This document shows, piece by piece, positions 1 through 7,416 of a stretch of DNA of 64,000 nucleotides (positions are counted from its first letter, which is position 1; every line of letters begins with the position of its first letter). The translations under genes and the position numbers were made by a program. The notes beneath the pieces were generated by a model. It was given only the letters and a program-made list of their open reading frames with translations. It searched no databases and was not told the DNA's origin. The DNA is from Afifella marina DSM 2698. Its GTDB lineage: Bacteria; Pseudomonadota; Alphaproteobacteria; Rhizobiales; Afifellaceae. The DNA lies in the NCBI RefSeq assembly GCF_900102695.1, contig NZ_FMVW01000010.1, positions 54,602 to 118,601 of the forward strand, given 5' to 3'.

Positions 1-589
1 TGCCGCATCCGGCGAGTGTGCCGCCCGTTCCGACGGCGCAGATGAAGCCGTCGAGCTTGCCATCCGTCTGCCGCCAGATTTCCGGACCCGTCGTTTCGAT
101 ATGGGCGTTGCGGTTCGCGGTGTTGTCGAATTGGTTGGCCCAGATCGCGCCGTTTGGCTCCTCTGCGGCGAGCTTCTCGGCAAGTCGTCCCGAGACTTTG
201 ATGTAGTTGTTGGGGTTGCGGTAGGGCACCGCCGGGACTTCCAGGAGGCGCGCGCCATGCAGACGAAGAGCCTGCTTCTTCTCCTCAGACTGCGTTTGCG
301 GGATGACGATGACGGCGCGGTAGCCAAGCGCTTTCGCAACGAGAGCGAGCCCGATGCCCGTATTGCCGGCTGTCCCTTCGACGATGGTCCCGCCCGGTTG
401 CAACAATCCACGCTTTTCCGCGTCGCGGATGATGCCAAGGGCGGCCCGGTCTTTGACAGACTGGCCAGGGTTGAGAAACTCGGCTTTGGCGAGGATTTCG
501 CAGCCGGTCATCTCCGATGCGTGACGCAGCCGCAAAAGCGGTGTGTTGCCGACCGTTTCCAGAACGGACGGTGTGATGGCAGCGGGCAT
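1..589 (-). CDS. cysK: Cysteine synthase A-like, 3' end outside window
   Basis: PLP enzyme of the O-acetylserine sulfhydrylase family, which makes cysteine from O-acetylserine and sulfide in the cytoplasm. The reverse strand translates from an ATG at 589, preceded by a clear GAGGAG ribosome site, and stays open to the window edge (196 codons). Visible motifs are VGNTPLLRL near the start, NPGQSVKDR whose lysine would hold PLP at about residue 46, the substrate loop EGTAGNTG, and the phosphate-binding GTGGTLAG close to the cut end. The family usually has a TSGNTG loop, so the alanine variant could mark a subfamily. The gene is divergent from the HutP-like gene and has no visible functional link to the malonate genes. 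The last third is missing because of the window edge, not a mutation. Confidence 0.93.
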   Translation of the reverse strand, partial: MPAAITPSVLETVGNTPLLRLRHASEMTGCEILAKAEFLNPGQSVKDRAALGIIRDAEKRGLLQPGGTIVEGTAGNTGIGLALVAKALGYRAVIVIPQTQSEEKKQALRLHGARLLEVPAVPYRNPNNYIKVSGRLAEKLAAEEPNGAIWANQFDNTANRNAHIETTGPEIWRQTDGKLDGFICAVGTGGTLAGCG

Positions 590-906
590 AGATTCTCCTC
601 GCGTCTTGCACTCGCGGCGGAACAGGGGTCGGCGCCGCAGAGTTATGGGGTAGCGCAGGCGAATGCACCTTCGCTCGGGCGTATCTGTCTTCACATTTAT
701 GCCCCGCGCACGCGCCGTAAAGGACAATCTCGATTGCAAGCCTGGAGCGATCTTTAGGGTTTACTGGAACCAAGTGACGCCCTATCGAGATGCCTCTCGG
801 CACCGGCCCGACTGCACGCCTTGGGGGGCAGCATAGCGGAAGGGTTTCGCGGGATAACCTTGGGTTATCGCGGGCCGGGCATGTTCTCGCACAAGGAAAT
901 CCCCCA
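590..906. promoter_or_regulatory. Divergent intergenic region with operator-like dyad at 853-869
   Basis: This spacer lies between the divergent cysK-like and HutP-like genes. It contains a perfect inverted repeat GATAACC-TTG-GGTTATC at 853-869, lengthened by imperfect GC pairing on both sides, and a small hairpin CGAGA-TGCC-TCTCG at 786-799. The dyad ends 37 bases before the HutP-like start, so it could be a repressor operator or an RNA hairpin in the 5' leader. No convincing -35/-10 pair was found. Confidence 0.4.
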
Positions 907-1323
907 ATGGACATCAATCCTGACCGTCTGGGTAAGGTCGCGATCATTGCTGCGATCAGCTCGCGCGAGGAGGAAGAGGTCTTCAAGCAGTATATCGCTG
1001 CGAGTACGCGCTTGAAGCTCGGCATCACCTTTGTCAGCGGCATTCGCACGGATGTGACGAAGACATTCGTGAAGTCGCTCGTCGCCTGCGCGCTTCAAAG
1101 CCATATCATCCATCACCATCACAACGAGATCCACGCCGTGATCCATGCGGGCCTCGAATGCCTGAAGGGCGTCAGCTCGGACGTGGCGGCAGAATCGAGC
1201 CTGAAGCTCAAGGTGGCGATCGTTTCCGACGGACGGTGGCTCGCCATCGCTGCGCACGGCGAATCGGCTTTCCACCCCGAAACGAACCATGAGCGCATGG
1301 GCTTTGGGGTCATGCATCTCTAG
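907..1323 (+). CDS. HutP-family RNA-binding antiterminator-like regulator
   Basis: A 138-residue protein that aligns by eye with Bacillus subtilis HutP, the histidine- and Mg-dependent RNA-binding antiterminator of the hut operon. Shared features are the central block ending in HAVIHAGLECLKGV (HutP has HALYHATMEALHGV), the following hydrophobic strand with WLAIAAHG (HutP has WIAVSLYG), and a C-terminal HERMGFGVMH matching HETFGVGINH. The HutP metal ligands are conserved as His76, His80 and His137. An unusual run of four histidines occupies residues 69-72. The start ATG has AGGA nine bases upstream. The gene stands ahead of the mad operon, separated by a long structured leader, which suggests it regulates that operon. 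The ligand could be malonate or something else; nothing in the sequence says. The family call is from remembered sequence, not a search. Confidence 0.68.
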   Translation: MDINPDRLGKVAIIAAISSREEEEVFKQYIAASTRLKLGITFVSGIRTDVTKTFVKSLVACALQSHIIHHHHNEIHAVIHAGLECLKGVSSDVAAESSLKLKVAIVSDGRWLAIAAHGESAFHPETNHERMGFGVMHL

Positions 1324-1922
1324 GCGCCGAACCCGACGCCTCCCAGATCCGTGTGGCGCATGGGACAGGGCAGGCCAGACGCCCATTTCCCCAGTGACGG
1401 CCATGCTTTGGAACCTCCCTCCGCTTCAGCGGCCCCGTTTCGCTGAAGATCCCGCACCGAACGCGGTGAATGACCTGATCGCGGCTCGCGTTCGCCTCCG
1501 TCCGGCTTGAGGACGAGAGGCATTCTGTCAGCGCATTTTTCATGACCGGGAGGAGCGCTGTCTCGGATGCGGCCAGGATCAGGCGGCGGTTCGTCGCTTC
1601 GCCGCATCGGCCGGTTGTGCTGTTCGGCCGGTCTTTTCTGCCGAAGAGCATCGCCCGTGTGCATGCGGGCGCGATTGAGCGCGGCGATATCTGATCACGT
1701 GATTGTACGTGCAAAATTAAAAACGACGATCTCAATCGTGTTCAATTTGCGGCCGACGAGCAGCGAAAACGTCGCGTTTTCAGATGTTTAGAATGCATTA
1801 TAGAAGTCGCATTTCAGCGCCTCTGCAACCCGTATGGGCGGCGGTAATTCCGCGGATGGCCTTCGCCGACATCATTCTAAGAGACTGAAAAACAACAAGA
1901 ATATCTCCTTGTACGTCTGGCT
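1324..1922. other. Non-coding spacer with palindromes, upstream of the mad leader
   Basis: No recognisable gene was found on either strand. Composition shifts from GC-rich (1324-1690) to AT-rich (1700-1920). The AT-rich part contains a perfect palindrome ATCACGTGAT at 1694-1703 and a hairpin ACGAT-CTCA-ATCGT at 1726-1739. A short palindrome AATGCATT sits at 1792-1799. These are plausible binding sites for a regulator of the mad operon, but no regulator gene of that kind is in view. Confidence 0.3.
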
Positions 1923-1935
1923 TATAATGATGCCA
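1900..1935 (+). promoter_or_regulatory. Candidate promoter of the mad operon
   Basis: A perfect TATAAT occurs at 1923-1928 in an AT-rich stretch immediately before the structured leader. No good -35 hexamer lies at 16-18 bases; the nearest TTGTAC, at 1909-1914, is only 8 bases away. The promoter may therefore be activator-dependent. Transcription from about 1935 would give a leader of roughly 0.5 kb before madG. The start site is inferred. Confidence 0.35.
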
Positions 1936-1959
1936 TTTTGCCGCAACCTTTGACCGGAC

Positions 1960-2271
1960 AGAGGTCTGGACTCTTCGGCTTCATAGTGAGATATACGACT
2001 TAAGTCGGGGGTACCGATACGGGAACTCGACGGGCCCTCGGGCCATGTGATGCTCCGCCTGGCGGAGATGTACTGCTCTTTCGAGAGCTAGTGATACAGT
2101 GATCAGGGGTGACGCCGACCGCATTCGCGGAGGTGAGCACCTATCTTCAGAGCCCCTCTGGGGCGTGTGATCTCGTGACTGGAGCAGCTTGGGCGCCCCT
2201 TCGGGGAGTTCGTTCCATCCTTTGCTCAACCCCATTCCTCACCAGTGAATCAGTGTTCTCCGTGCCGGTGA
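1960..2271 (+). ncRNA. Structured mad leader: tandem short hairpins with GTGA linkers
   Basis: Short GC hairpins follow each other: GGCC-CTCG-GGCC (2033-2044), CTCCGC-CTG-GCGGAG (2053-2067), GCTCT-TTCG-AGAGC (2075-2088), CCGC-ATTC-GCGG (2119-2130), GCCCC-TCT-GGGGC (2152-2164), and a weaker CCC-TTCG-GGG (2197-2206). After four of the first five, exactly two bases separate the 3' arm from GTGA (2047, 2091, 2133, 2167). The hairpin ending at 2067 has GTAC at that position. Extra GTGA copies lie at 1986, 2099, 2109, 2175, 2245 and 2268, giving ten within 290 bases where about one is expected. A C-rich, G-poor, weakly structured stretch follows at 2208-2243. The arrangement resembles a binding array for a multimeric RNA-binding protein, and the HutP-like gene upstream is the obvious candidate. 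Confidence 0.55.
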
Positions 2272-2328
2272 ACTCCTGAATCTCCTTGCGACTTTCGGCG
2301 CTTATCTGCGCTCGAGGTCAACGGGGAA

Positions 2329-2442
2329 TTGCGCCCTCGCGCCGCCCGCTATGAGCGTCGTCCGGACGCGGCGAAATCGCCGATGCAGGCCTATGCGCAA
2401 GCGACGATTGTCATCGAAGCGCAGCCTGGGGAGGCGAAATGA
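2329..2442 (+). CDS. Possible 37-residue ORF just upstream of madG
   Basis: This frame can start at TTG 2329, with GGGG six bases upstream, or at ATG 2383. It ends at a TGA that overlaps an ATG at 2439. The C-terminal part, with AYAQATIVIEAQ, looks more protein-like than the surrounding leader. The frame is open back to 2272. It could be a short coupling or leader peptide, or the tail of a decayed gene. I do not recognise it. Confidence 0.2.
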   Translation: MRPRAARYERRPDAAKSPMQAYAQATIVIEAQPGEAK

Positions 2443-2452
2443 GTACGAGATT

Positions 2453-3442
2453 ATGCAAGCCCCTCAGCAACTTACAGCGAACAATCCGGAGCAGACCCCC
2501 GCTTTCGAAGCCGGCGTAAGCGCCGTTGCCTGGCGCATCGGGTCGGCATTCCTCGCCGGCGCATTGCTCGAAGTCGCAACCCATCCGAAGCCTGGTCTCG
2601 TAACGGCCCGCTCCAACGGCGCACACCGCGACATGGACATCTCCACCTTCATGGTGTCCTCGGCCGCGATCGCTCCCTGCTTTTTTCAATGTGCTGATGC
2701 CGGCCAACGTCATGAAGGGCAGGTGGGCAGCCTTCTCCCGGTCGTGCGCGCCATTGGTTCCCATTATGAAGGCCTGCTTCTCGCCGCCACCGGCGGCGTC
2801 AACACACAACGCGGTTTTCTCTTCTCCGCCGGTATTTTGAGCGCTGCGGCTGGTCTGCTGGCGCGCGAACCGGCGGCCATGAGCGCCGATGCTCTCTTCG
2901 CGACTGCGGCCTTGATGGTCGACGGGCTTTGCGCCCGCGAGCTCTGCAGTCTTGCCGATCGCGAACCGGCGACTGCCGGCGAGTGGCTCTATCAACGCTA
3001 TGGTGTTCAGGGCATCCGCGGCGAAGTGGAGGCGGGTTTTCCCACCGTCGCCGAAGCGGGGCTCCCCGCTTTTCGGGCGGCCCGCGAAGCGGGAGCCTCT
3101 GTCCAGACGGCGCTCATTCACACCCTCATTTCCCTGATGGCTGTCGCCGAAGACACGACGCTTCTGTGGCGCGGCGGCTTTGCGGCGCTCGACTTCGTCC
3201 GTGCGGAAGCCCGCGAAGTGCTTCGTCTCGGCGGGGCGCTGAGCGAGGCCGGCATGGCCGCGATCCGCCGTCTCGATGCGGCATGCATCACCCGAAATAT
3301 CAGCCCCGGAGGCTCGGCCGATCTTCTGGCCATCACCTTCGGCGTCGATGCGCTCTTGAGCGGCCATCCCGCCCCCGGAGCCGCCTTCACCGACCGGCCC
3401 CGCACGGCGGGTCAGTCCCCCAACCCCCCGAGGATCTCATGA
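2453..3442 (+). CDS. madG: Triphosphoribosyl-dephospho-CoA synthase of malonate decarboxylase
   Basis: CitG/MdcB-family protein that joins ATP to dephospho-CoA to make the 2'-(5''-triphosphoribosyl)-3'-dephospho-CoA precursor of the prosthetic group carried by the acyl carrier subunit MadE. The conserved segment HPKPGLVTARSNGAHRDMD lies around residues 43-61, and GGVNTQRGFLFSAG follows about residue 120. The chosen ATG gives 329 residues and begins shortly before the conserved region. Its ribosome site is odd: the strong GGGGAGG at 2428-2434 sits 18 bases away and better serves an ATG at 2439 in another frame that encodes only 26 residues. The stop overlaps the next ATG (ATGA at 3439-3442). 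First gene of the mad operon. Confidence 0.9.
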   Translation: MQAPQQLTANNPEQTPAFEAGVSAVAWRIGSAFLAGALLEVATHPKPGLVTARSNGAHRDMDISTFMVSSAAIAPCFFQCADAGQRHEGQVGSLLPVVRAIGSHYEGLLLAATGGVNTQRGFLFSAGILSAAAGLLAREPAAMSADALFATAALMVDGLCARELCSLADREPATAGEWLYQRYGVQGIRGEVEAGFPTVAEAGLPAFRAAREAGASVQTALIHTLISLMAVAEDTTLLWRGGFAALDFVRAEAREVLRLGGALSEAGMAAIRRLDAACITRNISPGGSADLLAITFGVDALLSGHPAPGAAFTDRPRTAGQSPNPPRIS

Positions 3443-3552
3443 ACATCATTGTCTATGCCGGGATGTCCTACCTCATCACCGCAATCATCGCTTTCGGCGT
3501 GATCGGCGTGATCGTCGGCATCTCCAAATTCCTCTCGCAGCCTTCCGAATAG
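3439..3552 (+). CDS. 37-residue single-pass membrane microprotein in mad operon
   Basis: A tiny ORF translationally coupled to madG by an ATGA overlap, with GAGG seven bases before the ATG, and ending 12 bases before madB. The product is almost entirely one transmembrane helix (about residues 7-30, with IIAFGVIGVIVGI) and a short KFLSQPSE tail. In oxaloacetate decarboxylases a small single-span gamma subunit (OadG) accompanies the beta subunit homologous to MadB. By position this protein could be a minimal gamma-like stabiliser of MadB, but it is far shorter than OadG and shows none of its C-terminal metal-binding region. Function is inferred only from context. Confidence 0.7.
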   Translation: MNIIVYAGMSYLITAIIAFGVIGVIVGISKFLSQPSE

Positions 3553-3564
3553 ACCGGCGAAACC

Positions 3565-4773
3565 ATGTTACATCAACTCCTTAGCATCTTCCCGGGTATC
3601 GGGACGCTCTTCGTTCAGGATCCGGTTATCGCGTTTTCGCGCATCGGCCTCATCATCCTCGGCTTCACGCTCGCCTATCTCGGCTTCAAGCGTACGCTCG
3701 AACCCTTGATCATGGTCCCGATGGGCCTCGGCATGATGGCGGTCAACGCCGGCGTCATGTTCCTGGAGGCCGGCAAGATCGGCACTCTCATCATCGCGCC
3801 GATGGTCTCCGAGACGGGCCCCTTGGTCGACATCATGCAGATCAACTTTCTGCAGCCGATCTACAACTTCACCTTCGTGAACTCGCTCGTTGCCTGCATG
3901 CTCTTCATGGGCATCGGCACGATGGCCGACATCTCCTTCATTCTGGCGCGCCCTTGGGCTTCGATCACGGTTGCGGTCTGCGCCGAGCTCGGCACCTTCG
4001 TGACGCTGGTGATCGGCTACTACTTCGGCTTGACGCCGGGGCAGGCGGCTGCGGTCGGCACGATCGGCGGCGCGGACGGCCCGATGGTGTTGTTTGCCTC
4101 GCTGATCATGGCGAAGGACCTCTTCGTCCCGATCTCCATCATCGCCTATCTCTATCTGTCGCTGTGCTACGCTGGCTATCCGTACCTCGTGCGTTGGCTG
4201 GTGCCTGAGAAGTACCGTGGCATCGAGGTCGAGATCGACTTCCCTGATGTCTCCCCGCAAGCGAAGTTCATCTTCACCATCGTTGCTGCGGGACTCCTCT
4301 GCCTGCTGCTGCCGGTGGCATCTCCGTTGATCCTGTCCTTCTTCATGGGCGTTGCGATCAAGGAAGCAGAGATCGAGCCCTACCAGAAGCTCCTTGAGAA
4401 CACGATCACCTACGGGTCGACCCTTTTCCTCGGCCTTGTGCTCGGCGTGCTTTGTGAGGCTTCGACCCTGCTTGATCCGCGTGTGGCGATCCTGCTCGTC
4501 CTCGGCATCACGGCGCTCGCCGTCTCCGCTCTCGGCGGTATCGGTGGTGGCTGGCTGGTCTGGTTCCTGAGCAAGGGCAAGTACAACCCTGCCACGGGCA
4601 TCGCCGGTGTCTCCTGCATGCCGTCCACCGCCAAGATCGCCCAACGCTGCGCCTTCGAGGCGAGCCCCTACGCCATGATTATGCCTCTGGCCATGGGTGC
4701 CTCGATCTGCGGCGTCATCGTCTCCGCCATTGCCGTCGGCGTCTTCGCTTCGACGATCGGCCTGGTCGGATGA
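3565..4773 (+). CDS. madB: Carboxybiotin decarboxylase, Na+-translocating beta subunit
   Basis: OadB/GcdB/MadB family integral membrane protein of 402 residues with many hydrophobic helices. In this family it decarboxylates carboxybiotin on the biotin carrier and couples the reaction to Na+ export. Signature segments are GIGTMADISFILARP near residue 115, GGADGP near 169, whose aspartate is the essential ion-site residue of the family, and NPATGIAGVSCMPSTAK near 345-360, the counterpart of the second conserved ion-site region in OadB. Located between the microprotein and birA, with an ATGA overlap into birA. Together with MadF it makes this the membrane-bound, biotin-dependent type of malonate decarboxylase rather than the soluble Mdc type. 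Confidence 0.95.
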   Translation: MLHQLLSIFPGIGTLFVQDPVIAFSRIGLIILGFTLAYLGFKRTLEPLIMVPMGLGMMAVNAGVMFLEAGKIGTLIIAPMVSETGPLVDIMQINFLQPIYNFTFVNSLVACMLFMGIGTMADISFILARPWASITVAVCAELGTFVTLVIGYYFGLTPGQAAAVGTIGGADGPMVLFASLIMAKDLFVPISIIAYLYLSLCYAGYPYLVRWLVPEKYRGIEVEIDFPDVSPQAKFIFTIVAAGLLCLLLPVASPLILSFFMGVAIKEAEIEPYQKLLENTITYGSTLFLGLVLGVLCEASTLLDPRVAILLVLGITALAVSALGGIGGGWLVWFLSKGKYNPATGIAGVSCMPSTAKIAQRCAFEASPYAMIMPLAMGASICGVIVSAIAVGVFASTIGLVG

Positions 4774-5702
4774 CGGAGCGTCCGGTGTCTGCGCGCCCCC
4801 CAACCCTGCAGACACCGGACGTCATCCTTCAACGTATCGAAACCCTTACTCCGGACGAAACCATGTCCACCTTCTTCGCCCTCGCTGCCACGCCCGCCGA
4901 CCTCGCAAGCCATTGCGGTGTCGAGCGCCGCAGCGGCGGGATCGACCCAGTCTATCGTATCTCGGCCGTCGATTCGACGAACCGGCTTATCCGGGATCTC
5001 GCTGGTGAAGGGGCAGGGCCGGGTCTCGCGGTGGTGGCCGATCATCAGACGGCCGGCCGCGGTAAGGGCAAGCGTTTCTGGTTTTCGGAGCCGGGCAAGG
5101 GCTTCGCTCTGTCGCTGCTGTTGCGGCCGGAGCGGCCGGTGGAAGAAGTCCCCCAGCTTACCCTCGTGCTGGGCGTGGCCGTCGCTGAGGCCATCGTGCA
5201 GGCAACCGGCGTCGCCGCCGAACTCAAATGGCCAAACGATATCCTCGTCGACGGTCGCAAGCTTTGCGGCATCCTGTGCGAGCTCGTCCTGACCCCGGAA
5301 GGGGACATGGCCCACGTGATCGCCGGTATCGGCCTCAACGTGAACGTCAAAGCGTCCGATTTTCCTCAAATCCTTGAGGGCATTGCCACATCTCTCGCGA
5401 TCGAAGCCGGTCGGACGATCGATTCCGAAGCGGTTCTGTCGGCGGTTTTCGACTCGGTCGAGCGGTGGATGAGGCGCTGGGAAGACGAAGGCTTCGACCC
5501 CATTCGCCAGGCCTGGATCGCACGCTCCTGCACAATTGGGCGGGAGATCTCCTTCGACGCAGGCGATGCGCGCTGCCGAGGCGTCGCAACCGACCTCGGC
5601 CCTGACGGCAGTTTAAGTATTCGAGACGGAGGCGGCGCTCTACACCGCTTCTACTACGGAGAAGCGTGTCATTCGCCCGCTATCGCGAGCGTTGCGCGCT
5701 AA
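4770..5702 (+). CDS. birA: Biotin--[carboxyl carrier] protein ligase
   Basis: Monofunctional biotin protein ligase that forms biotinyl-5'-AMP and attaches biotin to the carrier lysine. The biotinyl-AMP loop appears as QTAGRGKGKRFWFS around residues 92-105, and the catalytic KWPNDILVDGRKLCGIL around 153-169. There is no N-terminal helix-turn-helix, so it is not a repressor like E. coli BirA. The ATG at 4770 overlaps the madB stop; a later in-frame ATG at 4863 would remove about 31 poorly conserved residues. Its place between madB and madA suggests a dedicated ligase for the biotin carrier MadF, probably in addition to a housekeeping ligase elsewhere, which cannot be seen here. Confidence 0.93.
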   Translation: MTERPVSARPPTLQTPDVILQRIETLTPDETMSTFFALAATPADLASHCGVERRSGGIDPVYRISAVDSTNRLIRDLAGEGAGPGLAVVADHQTAGRGKGKRFWFSEPGKGFALSLLLRPERPVEEVPQLTLVLGVAVAEAIVQATGVAAELKWPNDILVDGRKLCGILCELVLTPEGDMAHVIAGIGLNVNVKASDFPQILEGIATSLAIEAGRTIDSEAVLSAVFDSVERWMRRWEDEGFDPIRQAWIARSCTIGREISFDAGDARCRGVATDLGPDGSLSIRDGGGALHRFYYGEACHSPAIASVAR

Positions 5703-5725
5703 TATAAGGAAACAGAGGTTGTTCC

Positions 5726-7399
5726 ATGTCCACTAACTCTACAGAAAAGAAGTGGGACCGCCGCTCTGCAGATACTGCGGAGAGGCTGGAGGCTGCCTCC
5801 CGGTACATTGGTCCGGGAAAGCAGTTCAAGCCGGAGGATACGGTCGCGCTGCTTGAAGCGGTGATCCGCGCCGGCGACCGGGTCAATATCGAAGGCAACA
5901 ATCAGAAGCAGGCCGATTTCCTCGCCGAATGCCTCAACAAGGTGGACAAGTCGAGGATCCACGATCTGCACATGGTGCAGTCGGCCGTGCCGCTGCCCGT
6001 CCATCTCGACCTGTTTGAGAACGGGATCGCCAAGAAGCTCGACTTCGCATTCGGCGGACCGCAGGCCGGCCGGGTCGCCAAGTTCATCAGCGAAGGCAAG
6101 CTCGAGCTTGGAGCCATCCATACCTATCTGGAGCTCTTTGGCCGCTACTTCCTCGACCTGACGCCGAAGGTGTCTCTCATCTGCGCCTACAAGGCGGACC
6201 GGGAGGGCAACCTCTACACCGGCTTCAACACCGAAGACACGCCGACGATCGTCGAGGCCACGAAGTTCCGTCAGGGCATCGTGATTGCCCAGGTCAACGA
6301 GATCGTCGACAAGCTCCCGCGCGTCGACATTCCGGCCGACTGGATCGACGCCGTTGTGGAGTCGCCGAGGCCGTTCTTCATCGAGCCGTTGTTCACCCGT
6401 GACCCGGGGCTCGTCACGGAGAGCCAGATCCTCCTCGCGATGCTGTGCCTCAAAGGCATCTACGCCGAATACGAGGTCAAGCGGATCAACCATGGCATCG
6501 GCTTCCTGACGTCGGCCATCGAACTGCTTCTGCCGACCTACGGCGAAGAGCTGGGCCTCAAGGGCAAAGCCTGTACGCATATGATCCTCAACCCGCATCC
6601 GACGATGATCCCGGCGATCGAATCGGGCTGGGTCGATACGATCCACTGCTTCGGCGGCGAGCTCGGCATGGAGAAGTACGTTGCGGCGCGGCCGGACGTC
6701 TTCTTTACGGGCCCCGACGGCACGCTGCGCTCCAACCGCGCTTACGCCCAGACCGCCGGCCATTACGCCCTCGACATGTTCATCGGCGGCACGCTGCAGA
6801 TCGACAAATACGGCAATTCCTCCACGGCGACCGCGTCGCGCGTGGCTGGCTTCGGCGGCGCACCGAACATGGGTTGCGATGCCAAAGGCCGTCGTCATGT
6901 GACCGATAGCTGGCTGAAGTGCGGCAAGGAAATGCCGACGCTCGATCGTCAGATCGGCAACATGCCGCGCGGCAAGCGCCTTGTGGTGCAGGGTGTTGAA
7001 ACGTTCGGCGAGGGCAGGGCGCCCGTTTTCGTGGAAGAGCTCGACGCCTGGAAGCTGGCCGAAAACGCCAATCTCGATCTGCCGCCGGTGATGATCTACG
7101 GCGACGATCTCACCCACGTCGTGACCGAGGAAGGCATCGCCTACCTCAATCGCTGCGCGGACATCGATGCGCGCATGGCCGCCATTCGTGCGGTCGCCGG
7201 CTACACCGAGATCGGCATCAAGGCCAATCCGGACGAAACCCGGCAGCTGCGTGAAGCCGGCATCGTCAAGACGCCGGAAGACCTGGGCGTCGATCGCTCC
7301 CGTGCCAACCGCTCGCTGCTCGCAGCCCGCAACATCCGCGACCTCGTGAGCTGGTCGGGCGGCCTCTACAACCCGCCGGCCCGGTTCCGCAACTGGTGA
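5726..7399 (+). CDS. madA: Malonate decarboxylase alpha subunit (acetyl-ACP:malonate ACP transferase)
   Basis: 557-residue MdcA/MadA-family protein. It exchanges acetate for malonate on the phosphoribosyl-dephospho-CoA arm of MadE, releasing acetate and forming malonyl-ACP, and is distantly related to CoA transferases. The length and the run of conserved segments (GNNQKQADFLAE, VPLPVHLDLF, GRYFLDLTPKVSLICAYKAD, INHGIGFLTSAIELLLPTYG) fit the family. AGAGG lies about eight bases before the ATG. The next genes follow at 15-35 base spacings, consistent with one transcript. Confidence 0.95.
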   Translation: MSTNSTEKKWDRRSADTAERLEAASRYIGPGKQFKPEDTVALLEAVIRAGDRVNIEGNNQKQADFLAECLNKVDKSRIHDLHMVQSAVPLPVHLDLFENGIAKKLDFAFGGPQAGRVAKFISEGKLELGAIHTYLELFGRYFLDLTPKVSLICAYKADREGNLYTGFNTEDTPTIVEATKFRQGIVIAQVNEIVDKLPRVDIPADWIDAVVESPRPFFIEPLFTRDPGLVTESQILLAMLCLKGIYAEYEVKRINHGIGFLTSAIELLLPTYGEELGLKGKACTHMILNPHPTMIPAIESGWVDTIHCFGGELGMEKYVAARPDVFFTGPDGTLRSNRAYAQTAGHYALDMFIGGTLQIDKYGNSSTATASRVAGFGGAPNMGCDAKGRRHVTDSWLKCGKEMPTLDRQIGNMPRGKRLVVQGVETFGEGRAPVFVEELDAWKLAENANLDLPPVMIYGDDLTHVVTEEGIAYLNRCADIDARMAAIRAVAGYTEIGIKANPDETRQLREAGIVKTPEDLGVDRSRANRSLLAARNIRDLVSWSGGLYNPPARFRNW

Positions 7400-7416
7400 C
7401 GAAGGACATTTGAATC

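Noticed and set aside
1310..1735. 141-codon minus-strand frame after the HutP-like gene
   Set aside because: No recognisable motif, overlaps the end of the HutP-like gene, and no ribosome site.
1909..1928. TTGTAC with TATAAT as a complete sigma-70 promoter
   Set aside because: Spacing is only 8 bases; only the -10 element is kept as candidate.
3568..4815. Long open frame antisense to madB (415 codons)
   Set aside because: It is a codon-bias shadow: composition is Arg/Asp/His-rich with no family motif, and madB on the other strand is certain.
5699..7117. Long open frame antisense to madA
   Set aside because: Same reason: low-complexity Arg/Asp/Val translation opposite a well-conserved gene.
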